Program-made: the position numbers and the translations under genes | Shown: positions 43,773 through 54,280 of the stretch, piece by piece | Layout: every line of letters begins with the position of its first letter | Position numbering within the stretch: position 1 is the stretch's first letter | The notes under the pieces: generated by a model | Told to the model about the DNA's origin: nothing | The model's database searches: none | The model's input: the letters and a program-made list of their open reading frames with translations, nothing else | Source: Piper betle | Lineage: Eukaryota; Streptophyta; Magnoliopsida; Piperales; Piperaceae | Direction of reading: 5' to 3' | Assembly (NCBI GenBank): GCA_033002965.1 | Contig: JAURVB010002713.1 | Coordinates: forward strand, 1 to 64,000 | Length of the DNA: 64,000 bases

Positions 43773-44642
43773 TGCATTTGTCAGACCAAAATGCATAACC
43801 AGAAACTCATAATGTCCATATCGAGTTGGGAAAGCCGTTTTCTATATATCAGATTCTTTCACCCGCAGTTGATGATATTCGGACCGCAAGTCTATTTTTG
43901 AGAATATTCTAGCTGTTTTCAACTAATCAAATAAATCATCAATCCTCGGTAAGGGGTACCGATTCTTGACTGTCACTTGATTGAGCTTGCAATAGTCAAT
44001 ACACAATCGAGTGTGCCATCCTTGAAGCCTGCTTGCAACAGCTCTTCTAATTGACTCTCTAACTCCTTGAGTTCTACTGGAGCCATGCGGTATGGTGCTT
44101 TAGAAATTGGTGATACTCCAGGTGCTAGGTCAGTGACAGACTCCACCGCCCGCTTAGGAGGTAACCCTGGAAGTTCACCTGGAAACACATCTGGAAATTC
44201 TGCTACCACCGAAATCATGGACAACTCTTTGGGTTTGGACTCAGACTCCTCTAGAGTTGCCGAAAAGGCTTTACAACCCTCACCAAACCACTCAGTTGCC
44301 TCACTAACCGACACAATACAAGAGGATGGATCATTCCATGACCCTTGGAAAATGACCCCGATCTCACAATTACAAGGTTTCGTCAACACTCTCCACCCTT
44401 TACAGTCAAGAAAAGCCTGGTGTGCAGACAACCAGTCCATTCCCAACAGTAAATCAAAGCCTATTATCCCATACACAATGAAATTCCATACATAGGGTTT
44501 CCCTTGTATATCCAAGGATAGGTTAGTAACTCCTAACGTTGTCACTTCCCCGTCTCCCATTGCAGTAGTGACCCTATAAGTCTTGGGTAATGTAGACGTT
44601 TGGATTCCTAAACTCTTAAGTAATCGGGATAATAGGAATGAA
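43773..44642 (-). pseudogene. B2 protease C-terminal part and RT N-terminus
   Basis: The minus-strand frame opens at the edge of the family-A LTR just after the protease active-site region (SFL start) and reads through MGDGEVTTLGVTNLSLDI and FDLLLGMDWLSAHQ, the flap and ILGMDWL-type motif of Gypsy aspartic proteases, then the spacer with ELPGLPPKR and the RT start [22 protein letters not shown] deletion near 44,020 removes the segment equivalent to [20 protein letters not shown]. An in-frame TAG at 43,926-43,928, shared with B1, interrupts RT before the nested element. The DTG triad itself is lost. Confidence 0.85.
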
Positions 44643-45702
44643 TGTGTACACCCCGGCTGTAGCCTTTTTGTGGGGCGGCTATCACTGCACTCAGGTGATT
44701 GCTATGCCCCGTTTGTGGGGAAGCTCTCACTACCAATTCTAGTGCCAGTGCCTCACACACCCTGGCAGTAGCCTTTTTATGGGGCGGCTATCACTGCACT
44801 CCAGTGCCAGTGCCTCACACACCCCGGCCGTAGCCTTTTTATGGGGCGGCTATCACTGCACTCGAGTGCGATGGAGGAATCACAGTGCCTCACTCACCCC
44901 GGCCGTAGCCTTTTTATGGGGTGGCTATCACTACTCCAAAACAATGTCGATGCATTACAAAATTCATGTACATAACACGACCCAGTGTCGGACTGAGTCA
45001 ATTCATTGACCCCGGTAGCACTCGGTGCATGGTAGTCGAATCTGGGCTCAGGCCGACCTAGGTTACCAACAAGGAAAGTATGATGTTCTATCTATTATAC
45101 GTACCTGATTTGTGATTACGTCTGACTATGACCCGTGAACCCTAATACAGTAATGGGGAGGTCGCCTGGGACGAAGATGAGGGATGAAATACTCCCTCCT
45201 CCTGCATATATATACACTTCAACCATTCCCTCCATTAAATTCTCATACCCCGTCATCCATTGGTATTTCCTACGTTCAACGACCCCTTCATTAAATTCTC
45301 ACACCCCATCATCCATTGGTATTTCCTAAGTTCAACGACCCCTTCATTAAATTCTCACACCCCATCATCCATTGGTATTTCCTAGGTTCAACGACCCCTT
45401 CTCCTCTTATAAAGAATAAATGATGGCTAGGGTTTGTTGAAGCACCCTTTCACCATAATTCCTTTAACCGCGTAATTGGGTAATTAACACGGTTCACTTA
45501 ACCTTTTCACTCAACCGCTTAAATGGTATGGTTCACTTTACTAGTTTAAATGGTTAAATGGTATGGTTTACTTAACCGGGTAAAAATACTTAACCGGTTA
45601 ACTACTACTTTCCACTTGACCGGGTAATTAATAATTAACCGGGCAGCGGGTAAATAATTTAAACAAATTCATTGATACCAACGTTCGATCCCAGCGCGTC
45701 GA

Positions 45703-45737
<35 letters not shown>

Positions 45738-45751
45738 TCTGGGTCTTTACA
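44643..45751 (-). mobile_element. A3: truncated family-A LTR at B2's protease
   Basis: It runs on the minus strand from TGTAAAGACCC (45,751) through three 56-bp repeats (45,401-45,234), a TATATATATG box (about 45,212) and part of the minisatellite, stopping at 44,643. The last ~600 bp of LTR is missing and the neighbouring gag-protease joint is deleted too. A TA tract (45,703-45,738) sits near its start. No target duplication survives on the truncated side. Confidence 0.85.
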
Positions 45752-46212
45752 AAAAGATTCTCCTTCCCTTTGTCCATCGATTTTGCAGGTGCTGGGTAGC
45801 GATTAGGAGCTGGTGTCTTCTCCTTTTCAGGTTGCTCCTGTTGTTGCTTCAGGGGCTGACGACACTCGTTTTGAAGGTGTTCGGTCCTTCCGTAGTTGTA
45901 GCACCGACGGGGCACACTGCATAGCCCTGAATGCATCTTGTTGTAATTTTTACATAGTCGATACAGAATCTCCTGAAACATCCTTTTGCGGTTCCCATCG
46001 ACATTCTGTCAATAGTTCTACTGCTGGTGTTCTACAGACCGGTTTTTGCTACTACCCTGGTTGGCATTCTTATGTTGCATAGTAGCCTTCCCCTATTTCT
46101 GTGCACGGACATAGTCGTACACCAACTCATGAGTAGTGGCTGCCTCAATCACTTCGGTTATAGTGCCTCTTGGAGCCCGTAGCAACCTACTCCTCAATTC
46201 TGGCTTCAACCC
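45752..46212 (-). pseudogene. Gypsy gag C-terminal fragment (B2)
   Basis: Minus-strand translation reads GLKPELRSRLLRAPRGTI and EAATTHELVYDYVRAQ with two in-frame stops, then a 117-codon open frame whose viral-type part holds a zinc-knuckle region, CYNYGRTEHLQNEC. The second cysteine of the CCHC motif is replaced by tyrosine, so zinc binding should be lost. A Gln/Glu/Pro-rich tail ends exactly at the family-A LTR. It is the gag portion expected upstream of the protease at 44,642. Confidence 0.85.
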
Positions 46213-49143
46213 CGTAACACCCTGTGTCGGCTCACCTGTGAACCGACCTGGAAATGTCACCTGCGACCAAACCGTTCGCTAATTTACTGGGTTCGGTTAA
46301 GTCGACCTGGTTCTGCCCTCGGCGTCTCAAGATGGAGATGCAAACATGGAATTCATGAATGGGAACAATTGGGTTCTAATGGAGTCCTACATGCATTCTA
46401 TGACGTGCAAGCAAAGACAAAATAAAACAATAAATGAGAAACCAAAAGAAAATATATACTACAACGGAAAAATGTACAGAGTTTCCCTTAAAAGTGCAAT
46501 AAGGCTAACCTGTCCATGACAAGGATATATAAATATTTTATCAAAATAAGATAAAACATAACAATCTACAATGATATTCAATCATGATCTCATTAGTTTT
46601 CATCTAAGCCGAGGCTGAACTCAAGGCTCCCTACTTATTCACATCTACCCGTCCATTTCATAACAAGCAATTCATCCAAACAAACACATCAAAATTTATC
46701 ATTCACATTGCATTACCACATCATAATTGTACATTACACGCGGTAGGTACATGTGTGCGCGGTTCTATGCTGCTCCTCCGCAGTCCCGACAGCTTTCATC
46801 CCTCGCATTCCTCACCTACATATATATAGAAAAACTGTCGGTAAACGTGTGTTACCGGCCCGAAAAATAACTAATATCAATCTAGCACAGGAGAGCAAAC
46901 TCTCCTGTTGAATGAAAACCATATACTTCCTCAAGAACTCTCATCAGGGCACATATGGGAGCCGTCGCCCTCGGGTCGACAGTGTCCCCCTTTCTTTCTC
47001 ATTCTCATACCTTGGCCATTTCTCTATTTCTTCTCGCATCAAATCTCAATCATTTCCACCCTCTGCACCTTCCATATTACTCCTGGCCCTGAGTACAAAG
47101 GCCGAGCACTCTCAGGCAGTCGCCTTTAGTACTTTTTGAACCACAAGTTTAGACATGCACTGCATTGTAGTGCTCGTAAACCTCCACACTTCTCCGGGTT
47201 TGAGTTACTCAAAGGTGGAGTTGTCCTGATCCTTCGGGAACGAAGTGGGTTCTCCCCAGCTCCAGAGCCCGCTCTTCCGAGCACACGCCCTATTTGAAGC
47301 GTGGCCGTCAGTAACCCTCATTCCATCTCTCACCGAAAACGTGAAAACAATATATATATAGGCCTGGGTTGAGATTTATACAATAGGCCCGAAGGCAACT
47401 TGTGGTGGATCTTAATTTCAAAAACTGACTCGAGGGATCTCATCTTCGAAGGTTATTAATCCGAAAATCTACATACTACTAGATGGCCCATGCGGAGTGG
47501 GATACAATAAATCCACCACTCGGCACGTCCTGCTTACTTGTTGAAAACAAAATGCGATAGAGTTTAGCGATCAAACCAGAAGCGAGTCCTAAACGAACCT
47601 CGTAGAAGCTCCAAACGGGTCCACGTGCCTAGGCGGCGAGCTCCTACACCGTACCTACACAATCAAGCTAAAAGCTAATGCCCGCATGATGAATGACACA
47701 TCCTATAGCATGCACACACAATCAACACAATCACGCATCAATCATCACACATTCATCCTAAGTCAATTCTAGTGAGTTTTCAATCTACGTTTCATGAAAT
47801 CAGGGTAATTAATTAGTTCACCTAATTAATTCCTTACTTTTCCATTTTAACACTCATCAATCAACCAATTTCATATTTTTTATTAAATTACACTAAAAAT
47901 ACAGACACGTCAAAAACACAAAAATTCATCTAATTATCTAGTCTAGCATGCTTCCCTAATAATTATAAAATTCAAGAATTTATGTCGGAGTAATTTATAC
48001 CTTGCGTCGTCGAAAATCGGCGACGGCTAGGGTTTTCGTTTCGTGGCTCGAAACTCGAATTTGGCACCTAGCAGCATCCGAAGTTCAATCAGATTCGACT
48101 GGGTGCGTGCGGCAGATGATCCGGCAAGTTTCCCACGAATCCAATTTTCTGGCGATTTTCCACCGAGTGTCGGCAGTTTTCTGGCAAGTGTCAGTGGTTT
48201 TCCGGCGAGTGTTAGCAGTTTTCCGGTGGATTTTGGCGGTTTTCTAGCAATGATTTTGGACGAGACAATCAGGGGGTCTATCGGTACCAGCTCGACGAGC
48301 TTGGTCCAATGGTGGTGTCAAACAAGGTAGCCGGGGCAACGATGGCCTATCAGCCGGCATTGTCGAAAAAGGGCAACGGCGGCGGCATGCTCCAACCGGG
48401 GCTACTACCGGCCTCGATGGCGGTCGGGATGATGGGGGAAATGTTGGAGATGGTGAGAGGGTGAGACTGGTGGCCATAGCGGCGGGCGACGGTGACGGCG
48501 ACTGAACGGCAGCGGAATCCGGCTCGGAGTGACGACGGCTGAGGCGGCTTCATGGAATCGCGGTGGCGCGCCGGAAGGCGATCGGTGGCTGGGGTCTATC
48601 GAGACAACACAACGATGGCGAGGGGACAACAGGCGGTTGGCCCGGCTGCGGGCGGCAGCGGCGGCAAGGTCAAGACAGCGTTGGGTGGCTAGGGTTTGGA
48701 GAAAAGAAAAGACGATCGGGGGAAGATGAAGGGGCGTGTGATAGCATATTTGTGAATTAAACTTGACTCGACTCTGACTCGAGTCAATAATAATAACTAT
48801 CTCCTAATAAATCCTAAAAAAAAATCCAGAAAAATTAGGAAAAATCCCGTAAAATAATTATTTGATCATTTGATTTTGATCGTCATTCGGCCCTAAAAAT
48901 ATTTTACGATCAAATAAAAATAACAATCAATACTCGGCATACCTCCATATACTTGATAACCCATTTTTCATCATCTTTTTACGTTATCATTGTATACTCT
49001 GAGCATACATGACCCTCATCGCTCATAACTCACAGCTGGCCTCAACTCAGCTCGCGGTCCATGAAGCTGACTCGACTTGAACCGACGGTTGAACTGACTG
49101 GTTCGCTCCTGTAAAACTCTAACTCGAGTCATGGGTTCTTACA
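46213..49143 (-). mobile_element. C1: family-C LTR (about 2.9 kb)
   Basis: The minus strand reads TGTAAGAACCCATGACTCGAG (49,143) to CAGGGTGTTAC (46,213). It is homologous to the split LTR at 54,743-55,059 / 61,347-62,727, for example around TAGGAGCTCGCCGCCTAGGC (about 47,640, minus strand). A GC-rich segment at 48,000-48,720 gives several short overlapping frames on both strands, none recognised. No primer site or purine tract adjoins it and no target duplication is seen (AACCC left, CTGCA right), so it is probably solo or rearranged. Confidence 0.75.
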
Positions 49144-49302
49144 CTGCACTTAAAATTACTATGTGGGAGTCTTGGTCGACTTGAGTATCCGACCACCATG
49201 CGCCCCTCGGAACACAACCGGGGTCAACTCAATTTGGCACATGGCAACACCCCGAAAGATTGAACACCCGCCCATGCCGAGTGGGTGACAGGGTGCAATT
49301 CT
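49144..49302 (-). mobile_element. Family-E LTR fragment beside the pararetrovirus
   Basis: It matches 31,136-31,296 of E3. It ends at about 49,302, where pararetroviral AT-rich coding sequence begins, and so marks one integration junction. Confidence 0.65.
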
Positions 49303-49737
49303 AGTATTTTTTAACTTTTCTAGTCCTTGCTCTAATTTTATTATATTATTATTAGATAATTTTCCTAGGATAAGATTATTCTGTTCTTTTATGTAATCTA
49401 GGTTTTTAAGTTTTTGTTTATTTATGTCTTCTATACTATATGATAATTTTAAATTTTCTTGTAACAAATTTTCTCCAAGATTTATTATTAAGTCTATTAT
49501 ACTATTTAATTGTCCATTATTACCATGTAATTCATGAGTATGATTATTATAACCAAAATTACACAGAAGACTACTTTCTTTTATTTTTACAGCTAATTTT
49601 TGGTTAGGAGTTAATTCTAGGTTTAAATAGTTTAAAGACTCAATATTGCCTAAGAAAGAACCTTGCTCTGATACCAACTTTTTTCGACGTGTCTCAGAAT
49701 CTGAGATTTTTCTATTACTCTTTTTTTTTTTTACCAA
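49303..49737 (-). pseudogene. Pararetrovirus first-frame 5' fragment
   Basis: An open frame of about 145 viral codons starts near 49,737 and runs through the primer binding site into a Lys-, Asn- and Leu-rich, coiled-coil-like region (about 49,620-49,310), then continues into unrelated LTR sequence after 49,302. In Caulimoviridae the first gene follows the primer site, so the true viral start may be an ATG further downstream or the frame may be entered differently. No domain is recognised in this piece. The low-GC codon use matches the RT frame, supporting a common viral origin. Confidence 0.55.
49665..49676 (-). other. Pararetrovirus minus-strand primer site (tRNA-Met)
   Basis: The plus strand reads GCTCTGATACCA, giving TGGTATCAGAGC on the coding strand, the canonical Caulimoviridae position zero. 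It lies about 680 bases downstream of the TATA box. Confidence 0.88.
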
Positions 49738-50644
49738 CCTTTTAGAACTTCAAGTTTATAATTTTCTTAAAGATTATACAAAAGACTACGAAATATATTG
49801 AAAGTATTAGTGTCCCTAATAGTATTATAGTTAAACTAACTATAGGATTATGTATGTGCAAACTTATCAACTGTGTCCTGTCTCTAGCTATAACAATAGT
49901 AAAATACATTCAACAGCTAACGCATACTAATACTGCCACAACTATGATTACAATCGTTCCTAATAATATCAATTCTATGCTTATCATTAACTTGCTTCTT
50001 ATCAATTCAAACTAACAGTGGATTTAACTAACTCACTTCCCTTTTTGGCATGTTCCTTTGGATTTAACGGCTAAACGGCCTCCTGCCTTAATGCCAATAT
50101 CCTGGACTCAGCGGCCTTTATCAGGGAAATTCCAGCTAGTTTAATTACTCTTAGTGTTGATGATAATAAAGCAACTTTATAAAAGCATAGAAGAAGTCTA
50201 GTAATACATAAACACACTTATTTTATAAACAAACTTTACAGACTTACAATTTCTTTAGATCTGCACGATCTACTACAAACTGAACTCCAAACTTTTTTGT
50301 AGACTCCAAGAATTTCTTCTTGCGACCACTTACTTCTACAAACACACAATGAATCCTTTTTATAGACTTGGATTCGACTCAACTTCTAAATGAAACTTTA
50401 TAAATCCGGACATATCCGGTTTTTACATGATATTCCTTTTCACATCCATCTACCATTTTTTGACACATCATTTTTTTTTTAAATTTACAACCACATATAT
50501 TTCTTGGTGGGGAATTATCCACGTCATTCCAGATCTCCTTGGTGAGGAATTTCTCCACGTCATCAGTTTTCTTGGTGATGATGTCTCCACATATGCCGTA
50601 TTACTTGGTAACAAATTGTCCACATAGTCCAAATTTTCTTCCTT
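49738..50644 (-). promoter_or_regulatory. Pararetrovirus intergenic region, promoter and leader
   Basis: It separates the second-protein stop from the primer site and contains no long frame. CTATAAAAAGG on the minus strand (50,365-50,355) is a strong TATA box; transcription starting about 30 bases downstream would give a leader of roughly 650 bases to the primer site. Short tandem motifs (TTGGTGAGGAATT/TTGGTGGGGAATT and variants with CCACGT) at 50,500-50,620 resemble an enhancer-like repeat upstream of the TATA box. Long structured leaders with small frames are typical of this family. Confidence 0.65.
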
Positions 50645-52140
50645 TTAGAAATTCCTGAAATATTGTCTGGGAACCCTAGGTGTCTGCATGCTGCTTCCTT
50701 CATTCTGAGAGTCTTCAGCCTCATTAGGGTCTTGAGCATCTTGATATTCATTGCTGTCTTCATCTTGGCTAGATTCATTCTCTTCCCAATTCCGCCAATT
50801 CCTTTCTTGGTGTGAAGGGTTAGCATACCTGTCTTGCATCATATAATTAGGTAATTGTGCCTCAGGCTGGTTCGGCACTACCTGATCATCTGGTTGTGCA
50901 TCGTTATTAGGGTCTTCATTATTATGCCTCTTCATCCTCTCCTCTTCATCTTCCTCCATTTCTTCCTCAGCATATAAACGAGCATTGAAAACATAGTGTC
51001 CATGCTGATAGATGCCTTCTACAATATCTTCCTCACTAATATGGTGTCCTTCACTAGCGAATGGGCATCTCATCTTCCAGTGTCCTGGGCCATATATTTG
51101 TATGGTTCGACCTTCTGCTAATAAGTTAAAATTGGTCCAGAGAGGATGAAATTTCCTTCTTCTTTGTTGTTCAATATGTAAATAAAAGTTTATGTCATCC
51201 ATGAATTCTATATCATAGGGATAAGAACTAGTATACTGGGCCGACTGGAGAGGTACCAAAAATACTTCATGTCGAGCTGGTTCTTCAGTTAACCCATGAC
51301 TTTTTGGTGGGATGGAATAAATTTGTGCCTGCACAGACTCTGTTGTAGTAATATTTCCTATGGTGATCTTCCATTTTTCTCCAAAAATAAATACTTCTTC
51401 AGGTCTGTTAAATATAATGTAATCCATCATTCCATAATCCAGGAGATCCATAATCTGACTTCTTGACAAGGAGCACTGAGACATATTGATTTGTGCCTTC
51501 AAAAATCCAGCTGGTTGATCATGGTAGCTGAAATATTCTTGAGTCACAGATAAACCATCATATAAATTTCCATGGTGAGCTACCATTAGAAAATTTTGCA
51601 ACTCAATCATCTTCTGATAAAATCCCATTCGAGCTTTCTCTGAAATGATGACTTCTACTTCTGGGAAGGCTTCAAAAAGAGGTTGTAAAGTAATACATGT
51701 GAACTGGGGCATCTTTAGTCTTACTGATAAACATTCCAATGTTCTATTACAGTAGGGAATTCCAATCTTCTGATGCTTCTGAAGCCTCATTAAGTATTCG
51801 TCCTGGACTTTTACCATTTCTTCCATATCTTTTGTCCTTTCTTTCAATTCTTCTTCGAGCTCTATTATCTCTTTTTGCTTAATTTCCAATTTTATTTCCA
51901 GTGTATTCTTTATTTCTTTCAGTTCCCTATTTTCTTGCTCCTGCATCATATTTTCCAATTCATAATTTGCCTGCATAATAGCTACAGGCGTCCCACCTTG
52001 TTCTACATAATAATCTGGTCCCAGACTGCTTCTTGCAAATTTTAAAGCATCATCCAGGGTGTAAAATCCTTTGTATACAGGCCATTCATGTCCATGAGTG
52101 GCTTGTTTAACTGAATTCCACCTAACAAATACCCCTGTCT
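50645..52140 (-). pseudogene. Pararetrovirus second protein, C-terminal part (viroplasmin-like start)
   Basis: The frame is open from about 52,140; its first internal methionine is at 51,976, and it gives 443 codons from there to 50,645. The first ~50 residues before that methionine resemble the small RNase H1 N-terminal/viroplasmin fold found in caulimovirus inclusion-body proteins, with the pattern GVFVRWNSV then KGFYTLDDALKFA. A Glu/Lys-rich coiled coil follows (about residues 8-60 of the 443), then a globular part (about 70-330) that I do not recognise, then an acidic Asn/Gln/Asp-rich tail. The N-terminal part lies in another frame, at the end of the upstream frame, so a frameshift near 52,134 splits the gene. 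Confidence 0.65.
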
Positions 52141-54235
52141 GATGTCCCTTTGGTCACTACATAATGGCTGAAATTTTTTGAAGCTGGCTTTTTCTGAATC
52201 GAGCTCATATACTGACATAATGCTTGAAGAGCTCTATGTTTTTGGAATGTAGACCTACTGTTCCATATATTATCTACCAAGGCCTGTTGGCTTTCATCCA
52301 AAGCAATATTATTGGGAGCTTCGTACTTATTTTCACCAAAAGAAAACAACTGAAACGGTCCAAAATTATAAAGCTTTACTGGTTCATCTCCATAAGATAC
52401 CGACTTAGGTTGAACCTTCATTTTTTCTCTAAATTCTCTTGCTGTCATTCTTTTTGATGAAGAAGATGAAGAAGCCATCATCCTATCAAATAAGCTTGTT
52501 AGCATATTACTGACTTTTAAGGAGTCATAACCCTTAGTTTTTAAAGAACTATAACTTATGAATTTTAGAATAGGTCTAAAATCCTTGATTTTTAAGGAAT
52601 CATAACCCTGAATTTTAGAGTTTTCAAACTCTTCGTTGTCTTGAAGACTCCTTTCCTCAAGAATTAGGCAATGTTCTTCTTTTCTCCCTGCAAATTTTCT
52701 AGATAAAATATCAGCTAATACATTGTTTTTCACAGAAATATGCTCAAATTTTACGGTATAACCCATTCCTTGTATAGCATTTTGAAAGTTTAGCCATCTT
52801 TTTGAGTTATGTCTTTTGCTATTTTGATTCTCCATGAATTTTACTATGTTTTGACAATCTGTTCTTAAAGTAAACCTTTTATTTAGATATAACTTAAAAT
52901 TATTTATTGCATTTATTACCCCTTGTATCTCCATATCCAAACTTGTCCAATTTTGATTTTTAAAATTTCCTGATGCATATCCACATATTTTTTCCGTAGA
53001 TTTTTCTGAGAATTCACTTGGTTTTGTAATTAGAATAGCACCCCAGCCTTCCTGACTAGAGTCTGCTTCTATTATTTTATATTCTTCTTCTAGAGGTAAC
53101 TCTAGTGGTTTTATTGCCTTTATTTGTTCTTTTATTTGTTGGACTAGTTTCACATCTTCTTGATTGAAATATATTTGTCCATTTTTTCCTAGTTTTCCAT
53201 ACAAAGGTCCTACTAATTTTGATAGTTTAGGAATAAATTTCCTAGCATAGTTTAATAATCCCAAAAAGGATTGTAGTTGTTTCTTATTTTCCATTTTATT
53301 TGGGTATTCCAAAGCTTTTGCTACTATATGAGGTTGTAATTCTATTTTTCCTTTTCCTATTTTTAATCCTAAAAAATTTATACAGGATTTTCCAATTTCA
53401 GTCTTTTTCTTAGATATAACTATACCTGCTTCCTTTATGGTCCTAAATACTTGTTCTAAGTGGTGGAGATGTTCTTTCATGTTATCTGAAGCTACTAATA
53501 TATCATCTATATAAACTATACAAAAAGTGAATTTTCCAAATAAACTGTCCATAAACCTTTGGAATATAGCTGGAGCATTTTTTAATCCAAAAGACAATAC
53601 ATTCCATTCAAATAATCCTTCGGGACAAGTAAAAGCCGTCCAAGGTTTATCTTCTTCTTTCATTTTTATCTGATTATATCCACTTTTTAAATCAAACTTA
53701 CTAAATATTTTCTTATTTTGTATTAGATTTATAATACTATCTTTATGAGGTAAATTGTAAGCATCATCATATGTATTATCATTTAGTCTTTTATAATTAA
53801 ATACTATCCTAGCTTTTCCTCTTTTTATTTCAGAATGCTTTCTTACTATAAAAGCAGCTGATCTGTGGGGACTTACTGATCTTCTGATTAATCCTAACTC
53901 CATTAATTCTTTTATTTGGATTTTAAATTCCTTTATGTCGTCAAGACTATATTCTAAGTTTGCTGTTCTTATTATTAGATCTAGATTTTTAATATTAAGG
54001 CTAAATTCATAAGTACATTTATTATTATTTATATCTTCTCCTACTAATCCTATTTTTTCTAGTTCTCTCATTGTAGGTATATTTTTTATTTCATCTTGTT
54101 CCATTTTATTTCCCTTTCCTATATTGTAATAAGCATGTTGTTGTATCAAATTCCAGGTTTCGTTTTCAATAGTCTCATCTTCTTCTTGTTTGCAAAGGAA
54201 TTCTCTAACATTCTATGCTTCCCTGCCCAAATCGA
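52122..54235 (-). pseudogene. Pararetrovirus RT - RNase H, running into the second protein's N-terminus
   Basis: The first methionine is at 54,149, but the frame is open back to about 54,235, so it is the 3' part of a polyprotein whose protease and upstream domains are missing. Counting from that methionine: RT fingers and palm 75-300 with FNYKRLNDNTYDDAYNLP (117-134), SKFDLKSGYNQIKM (150-163) and the catalytic YIDD (213-216); RNase H 355-485 with the acidic set D363, E407, D431 and D480 all present. A linker with two GYDSLK repeats follows, then from about residue 558 MASSSSSSKRM, which looks like the start of the separate second protein. RT and that protein are thus joined in one frame here. 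Type and order fit Caulimoviridae. Confidence 0.85.
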
Positions 54236-54280
54236 ATATATTGAAAAAAAATTTCCACGGTCTTTTCAATTTATACCACC

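Larger units (their letters stand above)
35303..46212 (-). mobile_element. B2: Ty3/Gypsy chromovirus, heavily invaded
   Basis: On the minus strand: gag piece (46,212-45,752), truncated family-A LTR (45,751-44,643), protease-RT (44,642-43,773), nested family-A element (43,767-41,307), RT-RNase H (41,306-40,138), integrase pieces and chromodomain-like tail (to 39,423), purine tract and 3' LTR (39,312-35,303, with a nested solo LTR). Its own 5' LTR and gag start are not present: a family-C LTR abuts the gag piece. It is closely related to B1. Confidence 0.78.
49303..54280 (-). mobile_element. Endogenous pararetrovirus (Caulimoviridae), partial genome
   Basis: About 5 kb of a dsDNA reverse-transcribing plant virus genome. 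On the minus strand the order is RT-RNase H (54,235-about 52,550), a second protein (about 52,480-50,645), non-coding leader with TATA box (50,644-49,738), tRNA-Met primer site (49,676-49,665) and the start of the first frame (to 49,303). There are no LTRs and no target duplication, as expected for pararetroviral DNA captured during repair. Movement protein, coat protein and protease are absent. The order means the circle was opened upstream of RT. Long intact frames suggest it is younger than the Gypsy elements. The genus is not resolved; a badnavirus-, florendovirus- or related endogenous lineage is possible. Confidence 0.85.

Noticed and set aside
49665..49676. A tRNA gene at the TGGTATCAGAGC sites
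   Set aside because: Only the 12-base complement of the tRNA 3' end is present, without the rest of a cloverleaf. All such sites are primer binding sites.
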